Assembly (NCBI GenBank): GCA_012522535.1
Contig: JAAYKF010000081.1
Span: forward strand, 1-36,289
Direction of reading: 5' to 3'
From: Bacteroidales bacterium
GTDB lineage: Bacteria; Bacteroidota; Bacteroidia; Bacteroidales; WCHB1-69
DNA length: 36,289 nt
The notes under the pieces: generated by a model
Seen by the model: only the letters and a program-made list of their open reading frames with translations
Databases searched by the model: none
Told to the model about the DNA's origin: nothing
Program-made: the position numbers and the translations under genes
Part shown: positions 1-7,852 of the stretch, in pieces
How positions within the stretch are numbered: position 1 is the stretch's first letter
How the letters are laid out: each line of letters opens with the position of its first letter

Positions 1-673
1 AATTATCATAAATCAAGTTTAAAACGGTTTTTTCTATTGATTTTATTAGCGATTCATCAATACTGCTTCCACTCATGTATCTATTAAAATTTGTTTGTGA
101 TTGTTCCACATTGAGAATTTCACAAAATGATTCCTTTAGCTCTTTATTAGTAACCTTTTCTAAATATGTTTTTTCAAGTAACACTAATATCAAGTGACTC
201 ATCGTTTTTGGTTCACAATTTGAATATTTTTCTTTGAGTAAATCAATGAATTTAGCTTTATTCATATCATTAAAAGTTAGATAATCTTTTGCGTTTTTTA
301 CTTCTACTTTTTTACGTCCTATTTTATTCTTTGATTCGGATTGCTCTTGTTTATCGGATTCCGTTCCCTCGCTCAATAATAATTCAATATGTTTTCTGTA
401 TTTTTCTAACTGTAATTTATTAGAAATTGAAACATCTTTTATTTTCTCATCAATCAAAGAAAGTTCATTTTTCAAAAATTCTATTTCAAAAAAATCAAAG
501 TCGGATTGTGTGGGTTCGTTTCCGTTATTTTTCATTTCTTGAAAAAATTCAATCGCTTTTCTTTTTCCAATTTCTTTCAATCGGTATTCTTTCATTTCCT
601 CAAAATTATGAGTAGGGAAAAAATCAATCTTTGTAAAAAATTCCCTTAGCTTTTTCCATTGTTCGTTATCCAT
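1..673 (-). CDS. hypothetical protein next to integrase, 3' end off window
   Basis: An open frame of 224 codons begins with ATG at 673 and runs off the left edge without a stop, so the C-terminus is missing. The product is strongly charged and helical. It starts MDNEQWKKLREFF, has a Glu/Lys-rich middle with a polar linker (about residues 115-130), and then a compact C-terminal part containing AKDYLTFNDMNKAKFIDLLK and a motif QTNFNRYMSG. I infer a relation to uncharacterised Bacteroidota proteins found just downstream of element integrases, which share an N-x-N-[RK]-Y-[MF] pattern near their ends; this rests on memory of such proteins, not on a search. It lies 7 bp after the integrase stop and is probably co-transcribed with it. 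There is no signal peptide or membrane segment. Function unknown; a DNA-binding or excision accessory role is possible but only inferred. Confidence 0.8.
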   Translation of the reverse strand, partial: MDNEQWKKLREFFTKIDFFPTHNFEEMKEYRLKEIGKRKAIEFFQEMKNNGNEPTQSDFDFFEIEFLKNELSLIDEKIKDVSISNKLQLEKYRKHIELLLSEGTESDKQEQSESKNKIGRKKVEVKNAKDYLTFNDMNKAKFIDLLKEKYSNCEPKTMSHLILVLLEKTYLEKVTNKELKESFCEILNVEQSQTNFNRYMSGSSIDESLIKSIEKTVLNLIYDN

Positions 674-680
674 AATCGTA

Positions 681-1949
681 TTATTTAGAATTTATACTTT
701 TCATTAAAATATCGTAGGATTCAATCGCTGTATCTTTGGAAGTCTTTCCAATATAATTTAATAGCATTGATTCCGTGCTGTGTGCCGTAATATCTTTTAA
801 AAATGAAGTTGGAAGTTTACCATAAAAATTAGTTGCAAATGAACGCCTGCCAGTGTGTGAAGTGATAAGTTCATATTTAGGATAAAATCCAATTTCTTTA
901 CGCCTGTTCCCCTTGTCTGTTTTGATTTCTTTTTTTCCCTCAATAACCTCATCAATTTCAGCCAATTTACATACTTCTTTTATGTACTCATTATATTTCT
1001 CGTGTGATATTGCACGGGGAAAATTTCCGTTCCTTTTATCTAATATTTTTTGAACGGTTGGAAGTAGTGGAATAGATACGCTTTTTCCTGTTTTCTCTTG
1101 CGTTATATCAATGAATTTACGTTTTTGCTCCGTTCGTATCATATCAGGATTGAAACGCATAAAATCGCTTATTCTTTGCCCTGTGTAGCATGATATTAGT
1201 AGCCAGTCTTTTGCGTTGTCTAAATAATTAGGTAAACCATTCATGCGGTGGATTCGCTCCAGTTCATCAATGGATAATGTGATAATGAATTTCTTTTCTT
1301 TTTTTAGATTAGATTTCAAATAATCTAATTCATTGCTTACTTCAATCCCTCGTGTGCGAGCATGAACGCATACGGCTTTCACATCTCTAAAATTACGGTT
1401 TGTAGTTGAATTTTCATATTCGTTTTTTATACTCCATTCTTGGAACGATTCCAAAAATTTAGAATTTACATCTTTGATGAAATACTTCTTTCTTTTGTCT
1501 TTTTCAAAACGTGCTATTTTATTCCTTACTACTTTCCACTTTCGTAATGTTCCAGTTTTTACCTCCCTTTCTTTCAATGATAAAAAATAATCAAAGTATG
1601 GAAGTAGCTTTGTAGGAAGTTCATTTTCTTTTTTTGGTGGATTGTAGTATTCATCTACTACGTTCTTTAACCAATCTTTAGTGATTGATTCATTAGCATT
1701 ATTATAAGCATTCTGAATAAAAGTATTCAGTTCATTATAAAGATTGTCAATTTCAGTTTTTAGATTCTTTTTGTCCGTATCTCTAAAATCTGTCTTTTTT
1801 TGATAATCATTAAAAAACTCCTTACTAACTTCTAATTGTGTGCGTGTGTAGTAAGATTTAAACACTCCGTTCTCATCTTTGAACGTGAAACGGATTTCAA
1901 TTTGTGCATTATCTTTCTTGGAACGATATTGAAATTTCACATTTGCCAT
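681..1949 (-). CDS. tyrosine recombinase / site-specific integrase
   Basis: This 422-residue protein has the three-part layout of Bacteroidota element integrases: an N-terminal arm-binding domain (about 1-95), a SAM-like core-binding domain (about 110-215) and a catalytic domain (about 225-415). The expected active-site residues are visible: Arg259 in SCYTGQR, a Lys in QEKTGK (286 or 289), His365 and Arg368 in SHTGRR, His390 in TAHST, and the nucleophile Tyr399 in LLNYIGK. I start it at the ATG at 1949 (MANVKFQYRS); the frame stays open upstream to 2078, but that extension is a hydrophobic, AT-rich translation unlike the family. A promoter match lies 24 bp upstream. The protein should catalyse integration and excision of the element whose end is in this window. 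Family assignment is firm; the element type (ICE, mobilisable element or island) cannot be told from one end. Confidence 0.95.
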   Translation of the reverse strand: MANVKFQYRSKKDNAQIEIRFTFKDENGVFKSYYTRTQLEVSKEFFNDYQKKTDFRDTDKKNLKTEIDNLYNELNTFIQNAYNNANESITKDWLKNVVDEYYNPPKKENELPTKLLPYFDYFLSLKEREVKTGTLRKWKVVRNKIARFEKDKRKKYFIKDVNSKFLESFQEWSIKNEYENSTTNRNFRDVKAVCVHARTRGIEVSNELDYLKSNLKKEKKFIITLSIDELERIHRMNGLPNYLDNAKDWLLISCYTGQRISDFMRFNPDMIRTEQKRKFIDITQEKTGKSVSIPLLPTVQKILDKRNGNFPRAISHEKYNEYIKEVCKLAEIDEVIEGKKEIKTDKGNRRKEIGFYPKYELITSHTGRRSFATNFYGKLPTSFLKDITAHSTESMLLNYIGKTSKDTAIESYDILMKSINSK

Positions 1950-1972
1950 AATTTTAATATTTAGAATTTCAT

Positions 1973-2006
1973 CAAAGATAATAAAAATGAACAAAAAATG
2001 AACAAA
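1973..2006 (-). promoter_or_regulatory. promoter of the integrase gene
   Basis: Reading the minus strand, TATCTTTG (1973-1980) matches the Bacteroidota -7 element TAnnTTTG, and TTTG (2003-2006) lies 22 bp upstream as a -33 element. The start would be near 1966, giving a leader of about 17 nt before the ATG at 1949. The -33 box lies inside one of two ATGAACAAA direct repeats (1987-1995 and 1998-2006). Confidence 0.55.
1987..2006. repeat. two direct repeats ATGAACAAA upstream of integrase
   Basis: ATGAACAAA occurs at 1987-1995 and again at 1998-2006, an 11-bp period that places both copies on one face of the helix. The spacing and position over the promoter suggest a binding site for the integrase (arm-type site) or for a regulator; that role is inferred. 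Confidence 0.5.
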
Positions 2007-2046
2007 TAAAGTGAAGTTAATTAAATTGCTTTTAAAGGTGGTAAAA

Positions 2047-2090
2047 AATATAAGCCCTTGTAAAGCCCGTAAATACATGGGTTTAATATT
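2047..2090. repeat. imperfect inverted repeat near the element end
   Basis: AATATAAGCCC (2047-2057) is mirrored by GGGTTTAATATT (2079-2090), with one G-T wobble and one unpaired base, around a 21-nt centre. It sits between the integrase promoter and the presumed chromosome junction. It could be a recombinase core-type site or an RNA hairpin; there is no direct evidence for either. Confidence 0.35.
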
Positions 2091-2155
2091 GATTTGGATT
2101 TATAGCGTTTTATTTTGATTTACATTATATTAGTCCTGACGGAGTCACAGAATCA

Positions 2156-2188
2156 CAAACGCCTAAATCTTGTAGATTTAGGCGTTTG
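2156..2188 (+). terminator. intrinsic-type hairpin, orphan, plus strand
   Basis: A perfect 14-bp inverted repeat (CAAACGCCTAAATC, 2156-2169, against 2175-2188) surrounds the loop TTGTA and is followed by TCTTTTT. The T-rich side faces the plus strand, so it would end transcription coming from the left, yet no plus-strand gene is present there. It may be the terminator of a gene displaced by insertion of the element. Confidence 0.6.
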
Positions 2189-2214
2189 TCTTTTTCCACC
2201 AATCGGTATAAAAC

Positions 2215-2245
2215 AAAAAAGTGCAAGCTAAGCCTGCACTTTTTT
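2215..2245 (-). terminator. terminator of the lptE-secG operon
   Basis: AAAAAAGTGCA (2215-2225) pairs with TGCACTTTTTT (2235-2245), extended by an inner GC/GC pairing after one mismatch. Read on the minus strand it ends in TTTTTTGTTTT, 15 bp after the secG stop, so it is a good intrinsic terminator for that operon. The A/T symmetry may make it work in both directions. Confidence 0.8.
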
Positions 2246-2259
2246 CAATGTTTTCTGAT

Positions 2260-2541
2260 TTATTCTATGGGCATCTCGGTTTGCTGTTGTGGCATATTGT
2301 AGTCGTCAACAACATTTGCACGAGGCACCGAAAAAGCTGCCAAGAAGCTAATTACAACAATTGCAATTGCTAAGCCCCAAGTGGCTTTTTCTAAAATATC
2401 AGCGGTTTTTCTAACACCCATATATTGGTTTTGAGATGAAAAGTTTGAAGCCAAACCACCACCTTTTGGATTTTGAACCAATACAATTAATATCAGTAAT
2501 ATACAGGCGATAATTGCCAAAATCATTAGGAATACAAACAT
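2260..2541 (-). CDS. secG: preprotein translocase subunit SecG
   Basis: This 93-residue protein has the SecG layout: a first transmembrane helix (about 3-23), a conserved cytoplasmic turn with VLVQNPKGGGLASNFS and the tail of that loop (NQYMGVRKTADILEKATW), a second helix (about 54-73) and a short polar tail. SecG is the small non-essential subunit of the SecYEG channel and stimulates export driven by SecA. It is the last gene of the sigma-54 activator - lptE - TPR - secG cluster, starting 4 bp after the previous stop, and is followed directly by a terminator. In many Bacteroidales groES-groEL comes next; here an integrase-bearing element lies there instead. Confidence 0.95.
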   Translation of the reverse strand: MFVFLMILAIIACILLILIVLVQNPKGGGLASNFSSQNQYMGVRKTADILEKATWGLAIAIVVISFLAAFSVPRANVVDDYNMPQQQTEMPIE

Positions 2542-2545
2542 ACTA

Positions 2546-3283
2546 TTACTTTTTTGATTTGTTTTTTAATCGATTAATTTCTTCAATTTGGAGTGCAAAG
2601 TAAGTACTTTTTTCTGGATTTTTCAAACTTAATCCATTATATATTTTCAAAGCCTTATCAAAATGCCCCTGACGCACATACACTTTCGCCAAAGTTTCGC
2701 TGGAAAGGTCTTCCGGCTCAACAAGACTTTTCTCCGCCAAATTCTTCATATTTTCGCTCTCTTCGGCGGTCTGTTTTAAAACTATTTTTGGAGTTCCACT
2801 ACTAAAAGTGTTCACCAAATCATCAATATCTTGCTTTTGGGTAGCTGGTTTCTCTTCACTTTGTTCTTCTTTTTTATTGGCTATCTCTTTTAGTCTCGCT
2901 TCCAAAATCTTCCTTGCATCTTCAATGTCGTCCGAGCGGCTTTCTGTATGTTTCACCTCTTTTTCCACTTCTTTTTCTGCAATAATTTCGGGAATAGTTT
3001 CTGATTTGACCTCTACTTCATCTTCCATTTTTTCTTCAATCACAACAATATACTCTGGAAAAAGCAGTTGAAAAAGCACGTCAGAATTGTAGCAACTAAA
3101 GGAGGCTTGCTGAGCAATATCTCGTCTTAAATTTGGATTTTGCTTAGATTTTGCCAATGCCTTTAGCATTTGAGCCGATGCAAAATATGGATATTTTTCA
3201 CAAACATTATCCAAAATGTTTATATGAAACTCTGTTGTTTTTTGAGGTTCTTTTAAAAGCGACAAAAATTCTGTTTTCAACAT
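2546..3283 (-). CDS. TPR-type protein between lptE and secG
   Basis: This 245-residue soluble protein has an N-terminal helical part (1-80; [18 protein letters not shown] resembles a TPR-like helix pair), a long low-complexity Glu/Lys/Val linker (about 85-175), and a C-terminal pair of helices matching a single TPR ([20 protein letters not shown], about 200-235). There is no signal peptide, so it is probably cytoplasmic. Bacteroidota genomes carry a similar gene at this place between lptE and secG, which suggests an envelope-related role, but no activity is known to me. The start at ATG 3283 is 16 bp after the lptE stop and fits an operon. Confidence 0.8.
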   Translation of the reverse strand: MLKTEFLSLLKEPQKTTEFHINILDNVCEKYPYFASAQMLKALAKSKQNPNLRRDIAQQASFSCYNSDVLFQLLFPEYIVVIEEKMEDEVEVKSETIPEIIAEKEVEKEVKHTESRSDDIEDARKILEARLKEIANKKEEQSEEKPATQKQDIDDLVNTFSSGTPKIVLKQTAEESENMKNLAEKSLVEPEDLSSETLAKVYVRQGHFDKALKIYNGLSLKNPEKSTYFALQIEEINRLKNKSKK

Positions 3284-3299
3284 TTTTCTATTTTTTATA

Positions 3300-3809
3300 T
3301 CACCAATTAACTACTGCTTTGTTAAATATATCTTCTACAATAACTTCATTTATCTGCTTTACCAATTCGGATTCTATTTCGGAAAGATTTCTGTTGCTGT
3401 CATAATCTACATATCTTCCAAATCTTTGCTCAAAATTTTCATCTTCATTGAAGCGATTGCTAAATCGAACATTTACCGTTATTGTAAGCCTATTCATTGC
3501 TGCTGTTTCATCACCCTGAATTGCCACTGGCGACGTTGAGTATCCTACAATTTCACCTTCAAACTCATAATCGGCAGAACCATCGACCAAGATCAAACTT
3601 GTTTGTCTCTGAAATTTCTCTTGTAGAGCCTCCGTAAACTCTTGGCTCAACGAGGGATTGACCATTGGTGCCATATTGGGAAATCTTTTAATATTCACAG
3701 TTTTTGCCTCAGGGTGTATTGATGCACCCGTAAATGAGTATATCCCGCATGAGCTGATGCCAAGCAAGCTCACATAAAGGACCAAAATTACTAAAACTCT
3801 TTTTTTCAT
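3300..3809 (-). CDS. lptE: LPS assembly lipoprotein LptE
   Basis: The 169-residue product has a lipoprotein signal (basic MKKR, hydrophobic core, lipobox LGISSC with the modified Cys near residue 22), followed by [10 protein letters not shown] and a repeated pattern of beta strands such as [16 protein letters not shown]. This matches the Bacteroidota LptE family, in which LptE plugs the LptD barrel and helps deliver LPS to the outer surface. I begin at the ATG at 3809; the frame extends three codons further to a TTG, which is less likely. It follows the sigma-54 activator gene by 27 bp and precedes the TPR gene. Confidence 0.9.
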   Translation of the reverse strand: MKKRVLVILVLYVSLLGISSCGIYSFTGASIHPEAKTVNIKRFPNMAPMVNPSLSQEFTEALQEKFQRQTSLILVDGSADYEFEGEIVGYSTSPVAIQGDETAAMNRLTITVNVRFSNRFNEDENFEQRFGRYVDYDSNRNLSEIESELVKQINEVIVEDIFNKAVVNW

Positions 3810-3836
3810 TTCCAACAACTCAATTGTGATAAAAAC

Positions 3837-5084
3837 TTATGTAATATTATACTCTTTAATTTTTCTATACAGCGTTCTTTCTGAGAAACCTAACTCTTGG
3901 GCTGCCATTTTTCGTTTGCCATCATGTTTCTCTAACGCCCTGATTATTAAATCTTTTTCGGCTTTTTGCACCGATAAACTCTGATCCAATGCCACCGTTT
4001 CTTCATAATCATGTTCTTCGAAATCATAATTTTCTATCTCTTGGCTTGGCGTGGGAATAATTGTAGCATCGTATGCATCTGAAAAACGTTGACTGGGAAC
4101 ATCGCTATGGGTTAAGTCTGAAGCCTTGCGAATAAATTCTGGACTAATATTTCCATGCTTTATAATTTCAGAAACTAAGCCTTTTAGATCGTTTACATCT
4201 CTTTTTAAATCCGATAAGAAATTATAAATCAATTCTCTTTCAAAATTTTCCGAAACATTTTTTGAATGACCTCTATAAATGACAGGCAAGTCAGACGACA
4301 TGGCATCATTGGGCAAGTATTTCAAAAGCGTGTCTCTATCTATCATTCTATCTTTTTCGATTATGGACATCTGCTCTGCAACATTTTTTAGTTGACGAAT
4401 ATTTCCGGGCCAACGATAATTTACCAAAACTCTTTCAGCATCCTCACTTAGCTCAATTACTGGTATTCTAAATTTTTCTGAAAAACTCACACAGAACCTT
4501 CTAAATAGTAATAGAATATCCTCTTTTCTTTGTCTGAGAGGCAATACTTTTATGGGAACTGTGTTGAGTCTGTAATATAAATCTTCTCTAAATTTTCCTG
4601 CATAAACAGCCTCTTGCACATCCACATTTGTAGCTGCCACAACCCTTACATTTGTTTTTTGAGTTTTGGAAGAGCCTACTCTAATGAACTCTCCCGACTC
4701 TAAAACCCTCAAAAGTCGTGCTTGAGTTGCCAAGGGCATTTCGGCAACCTCGTCGAGAAAAATTGTGCCACCATCAGCAACTTCAAAATATCCTTTTCGG
4801 GCTTCGTGGGCACCTGTAAAAGAACCTTTTTCGTGTCCAAAAAGCTCGGAGTCTATTGTCCCCTCAGGAATAGCGCCACAGTTTACAGCTATATATGCTC
4901 CATGTTTCCGACTTCCAAACTGATGAATTATCTGAGGAAAAACCTCCTTGCCCACTCCACTTTCACCAGTTATCAAAACAGATAAATCCGTTGGTGCAAC
5001 CTGCAAAGCTATATTTATTGCCTGCTCCAGCTGCTTAGAATTTCCAACTATATCAAATCGTAATTTTACACTCTGTATGTCCAT
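3837..5084 (-). CDS. sigma-54-dependent transcriptional activator
   Basis: This 415-residue protein has no receiver or other sensor domain: the AAA+ domain begins almost at once. Walker A is GESGVGKE (40-47), the sigma-54 contact loop is GSFTGA (87-92, the Ser variant of GAFTGA), Walker B is GGTIFLDE (105-112), and the arginine-finger region FREDLYYRLN follows. After a linker of about 110 residues, a Fis-type helix-turn-helix ends the protein (KRKMAAQELGFSERTLYRKI). I choose ATG 5084 (MDIQSVK) over a TTG seven codons upstream because the family starts with MDIQ. It drives open-complex formation by RNA polymerase with RpoN at unknown targets. Being first in the lptE-secG operon suggests an envelope link. 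Lack of a sensor domain implies control by expression level or by a partner. Confidence 0.93.
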   Translation of the reverse strand: MDIQSVKLRFDIVGNSKQLEQAINIALQVAPTDLSVLITGESGVGKEVFPQIIHQFGSRKHGAYIAVNCGAIPEGTIDSELFGHEKGSFTGAHEARKGYFEVADGGTIFLDEVAEMPLATQARLLRVLESGEFIRVGSSKTQKTNVRVVAATNVDVQEAVYAGKFREDLYYRLNTVPIKVLPLRQRKEDILLLFRRFCVSFSEKFRIPVIELSEDAERVLVNYRWPGNIRQLKNVAEQMSIIEKDRMIDRDTLLKYLPNDAMSSDLPVIYRGHSKNVSENFERELIYNFLSDLKRDVNDLKGLVSEIIKHGNISPEFIRKASDLTHSDVPSQRFSDAYDATIIPTPSQEIENYDFEEHDYEETVALDQSLSVQKAEKDLIIRALEKHDGKRKMAAQELGFSERTLYRKIKEYNIT

Positions 5085-5097
5085 CTCAAAAAGTTTG

Positions 5098-5155
5098 ACT
5101 GACAAAATTAATAAATTAAACTGACAAAATTAATAAATTAAACTGACAAAATGGC
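5098..5155. repeat. 22-bp tandem repeat, about 2.6 copies, upstream of the activator
   Basis: A 22-bp unit beginning ACTGACAAAATTAATAAA repeats at 5098-5119 and 5120-5141, and a third partial copy starts at 5142 and diverges after ACTGACAAAAT. Read on the minus strand, each full copy carries TAATTTTG, a perfect match to the -7 promoter element. The repeat therefore duplicates a promoter element next to the start of the sigma-54 activator gene. Confidence 0.85.
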
Positions 5156-5158
5156 AAA
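5125..5158 (-). promoter_or_regulatory. promoter of the sigma-54 activator - lptE - secG operon
   Basis: On the minus strand TAATTTTG (5125-5132) is the -7 element and TTTTG (5155-5159) gives a -33 element 22 bp upstream. The start would be near 5118, 34 nt before the ATG at 5084. A second TAATTTTG (5103-5110) in the neighbouring repeat copy lacks a well-spaced -33 box. Confidence 0.5.
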
Positions 5159-5331
5159 ACATCAATCTTATACTGATTAAAAAAGCACTTTTTTATCTAA
5201 TTCATATTGCAACAATAAGTTCCAAAGAAAGAAAACACCCAGCATTTTAACATTTAACATTCCTTAACCCAAAATTAGACATAAAAGGCAAGTTTTTTGC
5301 GTTATTATTTAGCATTAAAAACGATAGAAAA

Positions 5332-6696
5332 ATGAGAGAGATTTTTAATTCATTTATTTTTATTTTTTTTATTTCAAATGTGCAAGCTCAAGCGGTTAGA
5401 CAATTAGACTTTACCGAAGCTGCCGAAAGAACTGTACACTCGGTTGTGCATATAAAAACCGAATTTGAAAGAAAAAGTAGTGTCTATGATGATTTCTTTG
5501 GTTTTAGCGATCCATTTTTAGACTTTTTTGGCTTACGAAGTCCAAGCAAATCATATCCAATTGTAGCCACTGGCTCTGGCGTGATTATTTCTGAGGATGG
5601 ATATATTGTTACCAACAACCATGTTGTGCAAGATGCAGCGGTGATAAGCATCACTTTGAATGATAAAAGAGAATTTTTAGGCGAAATTGTTGGCACCGAT
5701 CCCTCCACAGATTTAGCTTTGGTGAAAATAGAAGCCAATAATCTACCCAATATTAATTTTGCAAATTCAGATGATGTAAAAATTGGGGAGTGGGTTTTGG
5801 CTGTGGGTAATCCTTTTAATTTAACCTCCACCGTTACCGCTGGAATTGTCAGTGCCAAGGCTCGAAACTTGAACATTTTGGGCAAAAATAGCAATATTGA
5901 CACTTTTATTCAAACCGATGCAGCTGTAAACCAAGGCAACAGCGGTGGGGCATTGGTAAACACCAAGGGTGAACTTATTGGGATAAATGCAGCAATAGCC
6001 TCAAACACAGGTTCATATACTGGCTACTCCTTTGCTATACCTTCCAATATTGTGAAAAAAGTGAGTGAAGATTTAATAAGTTGTGGCATAGTTCAGCAGG
6101 CATTTTTGGGGGCATCTTTTTCGGAAATAAACGGAAAGCTAGCCAACGAGCTACAATTGGACGAAATAAAAGGAATTTACATAATATACATCGACCCTCG
6201 GGGTGGTGCCTACGAAGCTGGCATTGAAACTGGTGGCATACTTCTTTCCATCGATAAGCACGAAATAAATTCTTTTGCCGAACTAAAAGAGATACTTAAC
6301 CAGCATCGTCCGGGCGATGAAGTTGTTTTGAAAATAAAAGAGGGAAAAAGGATAAAAAGCTACAAAGTGGAACTAAAAAACATGTATGGAAACATTGAAA
6401 CCATTAAAAAAGCTCAAAGCGATGCTGTAAGTTCCCTTGGTGCTAGTTTTTCGGAAGTGAGCCAACAAACCAAACAAAGTTTGAGAATCAAAAATGGTAT
6501 TCAGGTGAGCAAACTAAGCGACGGTTTGCTTAAAGATGCTGGAATAAAAGAGGGTTTTATTATTATTTCCATTAACAAAACAGAGATATACAAAACTGAA
6601 CAAATTGACGAAATTTTGAAATACAAAAACAGCACATTGAACATTATTGGCATCTATCCCAACGGTATGAAAGTTTATTATACCATTGGAGTGTAG
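5332..6696 (+). CDS. DegP/HtrA family periplasmic serine protease
   Basis: This 454-residue protein has a Sec signal peptide (about 1-20, cleavage after VQAQ), a trypsin-like protease domain with the triad His97 (TNNHVV), Asp127 (STDLAL) and Ser204 (GNSGGAL), and two PDZ domains (about 255-350 and 365-454). A Phe-rich stretch near 51-67 matches the LA-loop region of Do-type proteases. It should degrade or refold misfolded envelope proteins in the periplasm. It is divergent from the sigma-54 activator gene and followed after 156 bp by rpoD, an order common in Bacteroidota. No clear promoter consensus is visible in the 180 bp upstream. Whether it is the DegP or DegQ type cannot be decided from the sequence. 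Confidence 0.95.
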   Translation: MREIFNSFIFIFFISNVQAQAVRQLDFTEAAERTVHSVVHIKTEFERKSSVYDDFFGFSDPFLDFFGLRSPSKSYPIVATGSGVIISEDGYIVTNNHVVQDAAVISITLNDKREFLGEIVGTDPSTDLALVKIEANNLPNINFANSDDVKIGEWVLAVGNPFNLTSTVTAGIVSAKARNLNILGKNSNIDTFIQTDAAVNQGNSGGALVNTKGELIGINAAIASNTGSYTGYSFAIPSNIVKKVSEDLISCGIVQQAFLGASFSEINGKLANELQLDEIKGIYIIYIDPRGGAYEAGIETGGILLSIDKHEINSFAELKEILNQHRPGDEVVLKIKEGKRIKSYKVELKNMYGNIETIKKAQSDAVSSLGASFSEVSQQTKQSLRIKNGIQVSKLSDGLLKDAGIKEGFIIISINKTEIYKTEQIDEILKYKNSTLNIIGIYPNGMKVYYTIGV

Positions 6697-6852
6697 TATG
6701 TTTTTGTTTAGTAATAAAATTCAACACTTTTAAAGTACAAAACTAATTTTATATTTTTTAATTATGAATTTTTGTTGTAATTTCGTTGAACATAAAACCC
6801 TCTTAAAGGTTTTATTTATTAGAACATATTTTCACCATAATTCTACTATATA

Positions 6853-7713
6853 ATGAGACAGCTAAAAATATCAAAATCAATTACTAACAGAAAATCTGGA
6901 GCCTTAGACAAATATTTGCAAGATATTAGTCGCGAGGAGATGGTTACTGCTGAAGAAGAGGTGGAATTAGCAAAACGAATAAAAGCTGGTGATCAGCAAG
7001 CCTTAGAGAAACTTACAACTGCCAATTTGCGATTTGTAGTTTCGGTGGCAAAACAGTATCAAAATCAGGGTTTAAGCCTGCCCGACCTTATAAATGAAGG
7101 CAATTTGGGTTTGATAAAAGCTGCCAAGCGATTTGATGAAACAAGGGGTTTTAAGTTTATTTCATACGCTGTTTGGTGGATTCGTCAATCTATTTTACAA
7201 GCTATTGCCGAACAATCTAGGATAGTGAGAATACCTTTAAACCAAGTTGGTTCGCTAAATAGAGTAAAAAAGGAAATAGCTCGATTGGAGCAAATACTTG
7301 AGCGTCAGCCAAGCATAGAAGAAATTGCACATGCCTTAGATATTCCTGAGTACAAAATTAATGATGTATTGAAAATTAGCTCAAAATATGTATCAATGGA
7401 TGCACCTGTTGTTCCAGATGACGATTTGAAATTTGTTGACACATTTGTTCCAGATGACGCACCAAATACCGATTCATCTCTTATTCAAGAATCACTATTT
7501 TCTGAAATACAACGCACTCTTTCAACCTTGAGTGATAAAGAAAAAGAGATAGTTAATCTATATTATGGCATTGGTCAGTCGCACGAACTGACATTGGAAG
7601 AGATTGGTGCAAAATTTGATTTAACGCGCGAAAGAGTTCGACAAATCAAAGAGAGAGCCATCAGAAGACTAAAGCAAAACTCCAAAAACACTAACCTGAA
7701 GCAGTATCTTTAG
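6853..7713 (+). CDS. rpoD: primary sigma factor RpoD (short Bacteroidota type)
   Basis: The 286-residue protein contains sigma regions 1.2 (about 14-46, [12 protein letters not shown]), 2 (about 50-120, with [19 protein letters not shown] and [10 protein letters not shown]), 3 (about 135-205) and 4 (about 215-275, with [20 protein letters not shown]). It lacks the long region 1.1 and non-conserved insert of enteric sigma-70, as is normal for the Bacteroidota housekeeping sigma, whose promoters read TTG...TAnnTTTG. Several such promoters are visible in this window. The gene stands alone between the HtrA gene and pyrG. No anti-sigma gene is adjacent, which fits a primary rather than an alternative factor. 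Confidence 0.97.
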   Translation: MRQLKISKSITNRKSGALDKYLQDISREEMVTAEEEVELAKRIKAGDQQALEKLTTANLRFVVSVAKQYQNQGLSLPDLINEGNLGLIKAAKRFDETRGFKFISYAVWWIRQSILQAIAEQSRIVRIPLNQVGSLNRVKKEIARLEQILERQPSIEEIAHALDIPEYKINDVLKISSKYVSMDAPVVPDDDLKFVDTFVPDDAPNTDSSLIQESLFSEIQRTLSTLSDKEKEIVNLYYGIGQSHELTLEEIGAKFDLTRERVRQIKERAIRRLKQNSKNTNLKQYL

Positions 7714-7852
7714 TATTTAATTGTACCATTAACAAATAATAAAAAGGCTAAAAGTTTTATTTCTGTCTAAGTTTTTCGATATTTGCAACGGAATACGGAA
7801 TATAGTTCTGTATTTCATTTTTATTTAAAGAAACATCAAAATTAAAAAAATT

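Larger units (their letters stand above)
1950..2259. other. 310-bp gene-free junction between element and secG
   Basis: This stretch holds, from left to right, the integrase promoter, the ATGAACAAA repeats, an imperfect inverted repeat, a short segment with the TGAC-GGA-GTCA mini-hairpin (2137-2147), a strong plus-strand hairpin (2156-2188) and the secG terminator (2215-2245). The element/chromosome junction (one att half-site) should be between about 2010 and 2160, but its partner lies outside the window, so the exact point cannot be read. I see no tRNA gene or recognisable tRNA 3' end here. Confidence 0.5.

Noticed and set aside
427-615. 62-codon plus-strand frame
   Set aside because: It is antisense to the truncated gene at 1-673, and its Phe/Ser-rich translation looks like a shadow.
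1950-2078. Longer N-terminus for the integrase
   Set aside because: The extension is hydrophobic and crosses the promoter and direct repeats. The family begins near MANVKFQYR.
2172-2181. GTAGATTTAG resembles the IntDOT core site GTANNTTTGC
   Set aside because: The last two bases differ, it lies inside a terminator hairpin, and such AT-rich matches are expected by chance.
3810-3818. Longer N-terminus for lptE from a TTG codon
   Set aside because: ATG 3809 begins a typical lipoprotein signal, and the extension adds only three residues from a rare start.
6779-6786. TAATTTCG as a promoter for rpoD
   Set aside because: It has one mismatch in the most conserved part and no TTG at a suitable distance.
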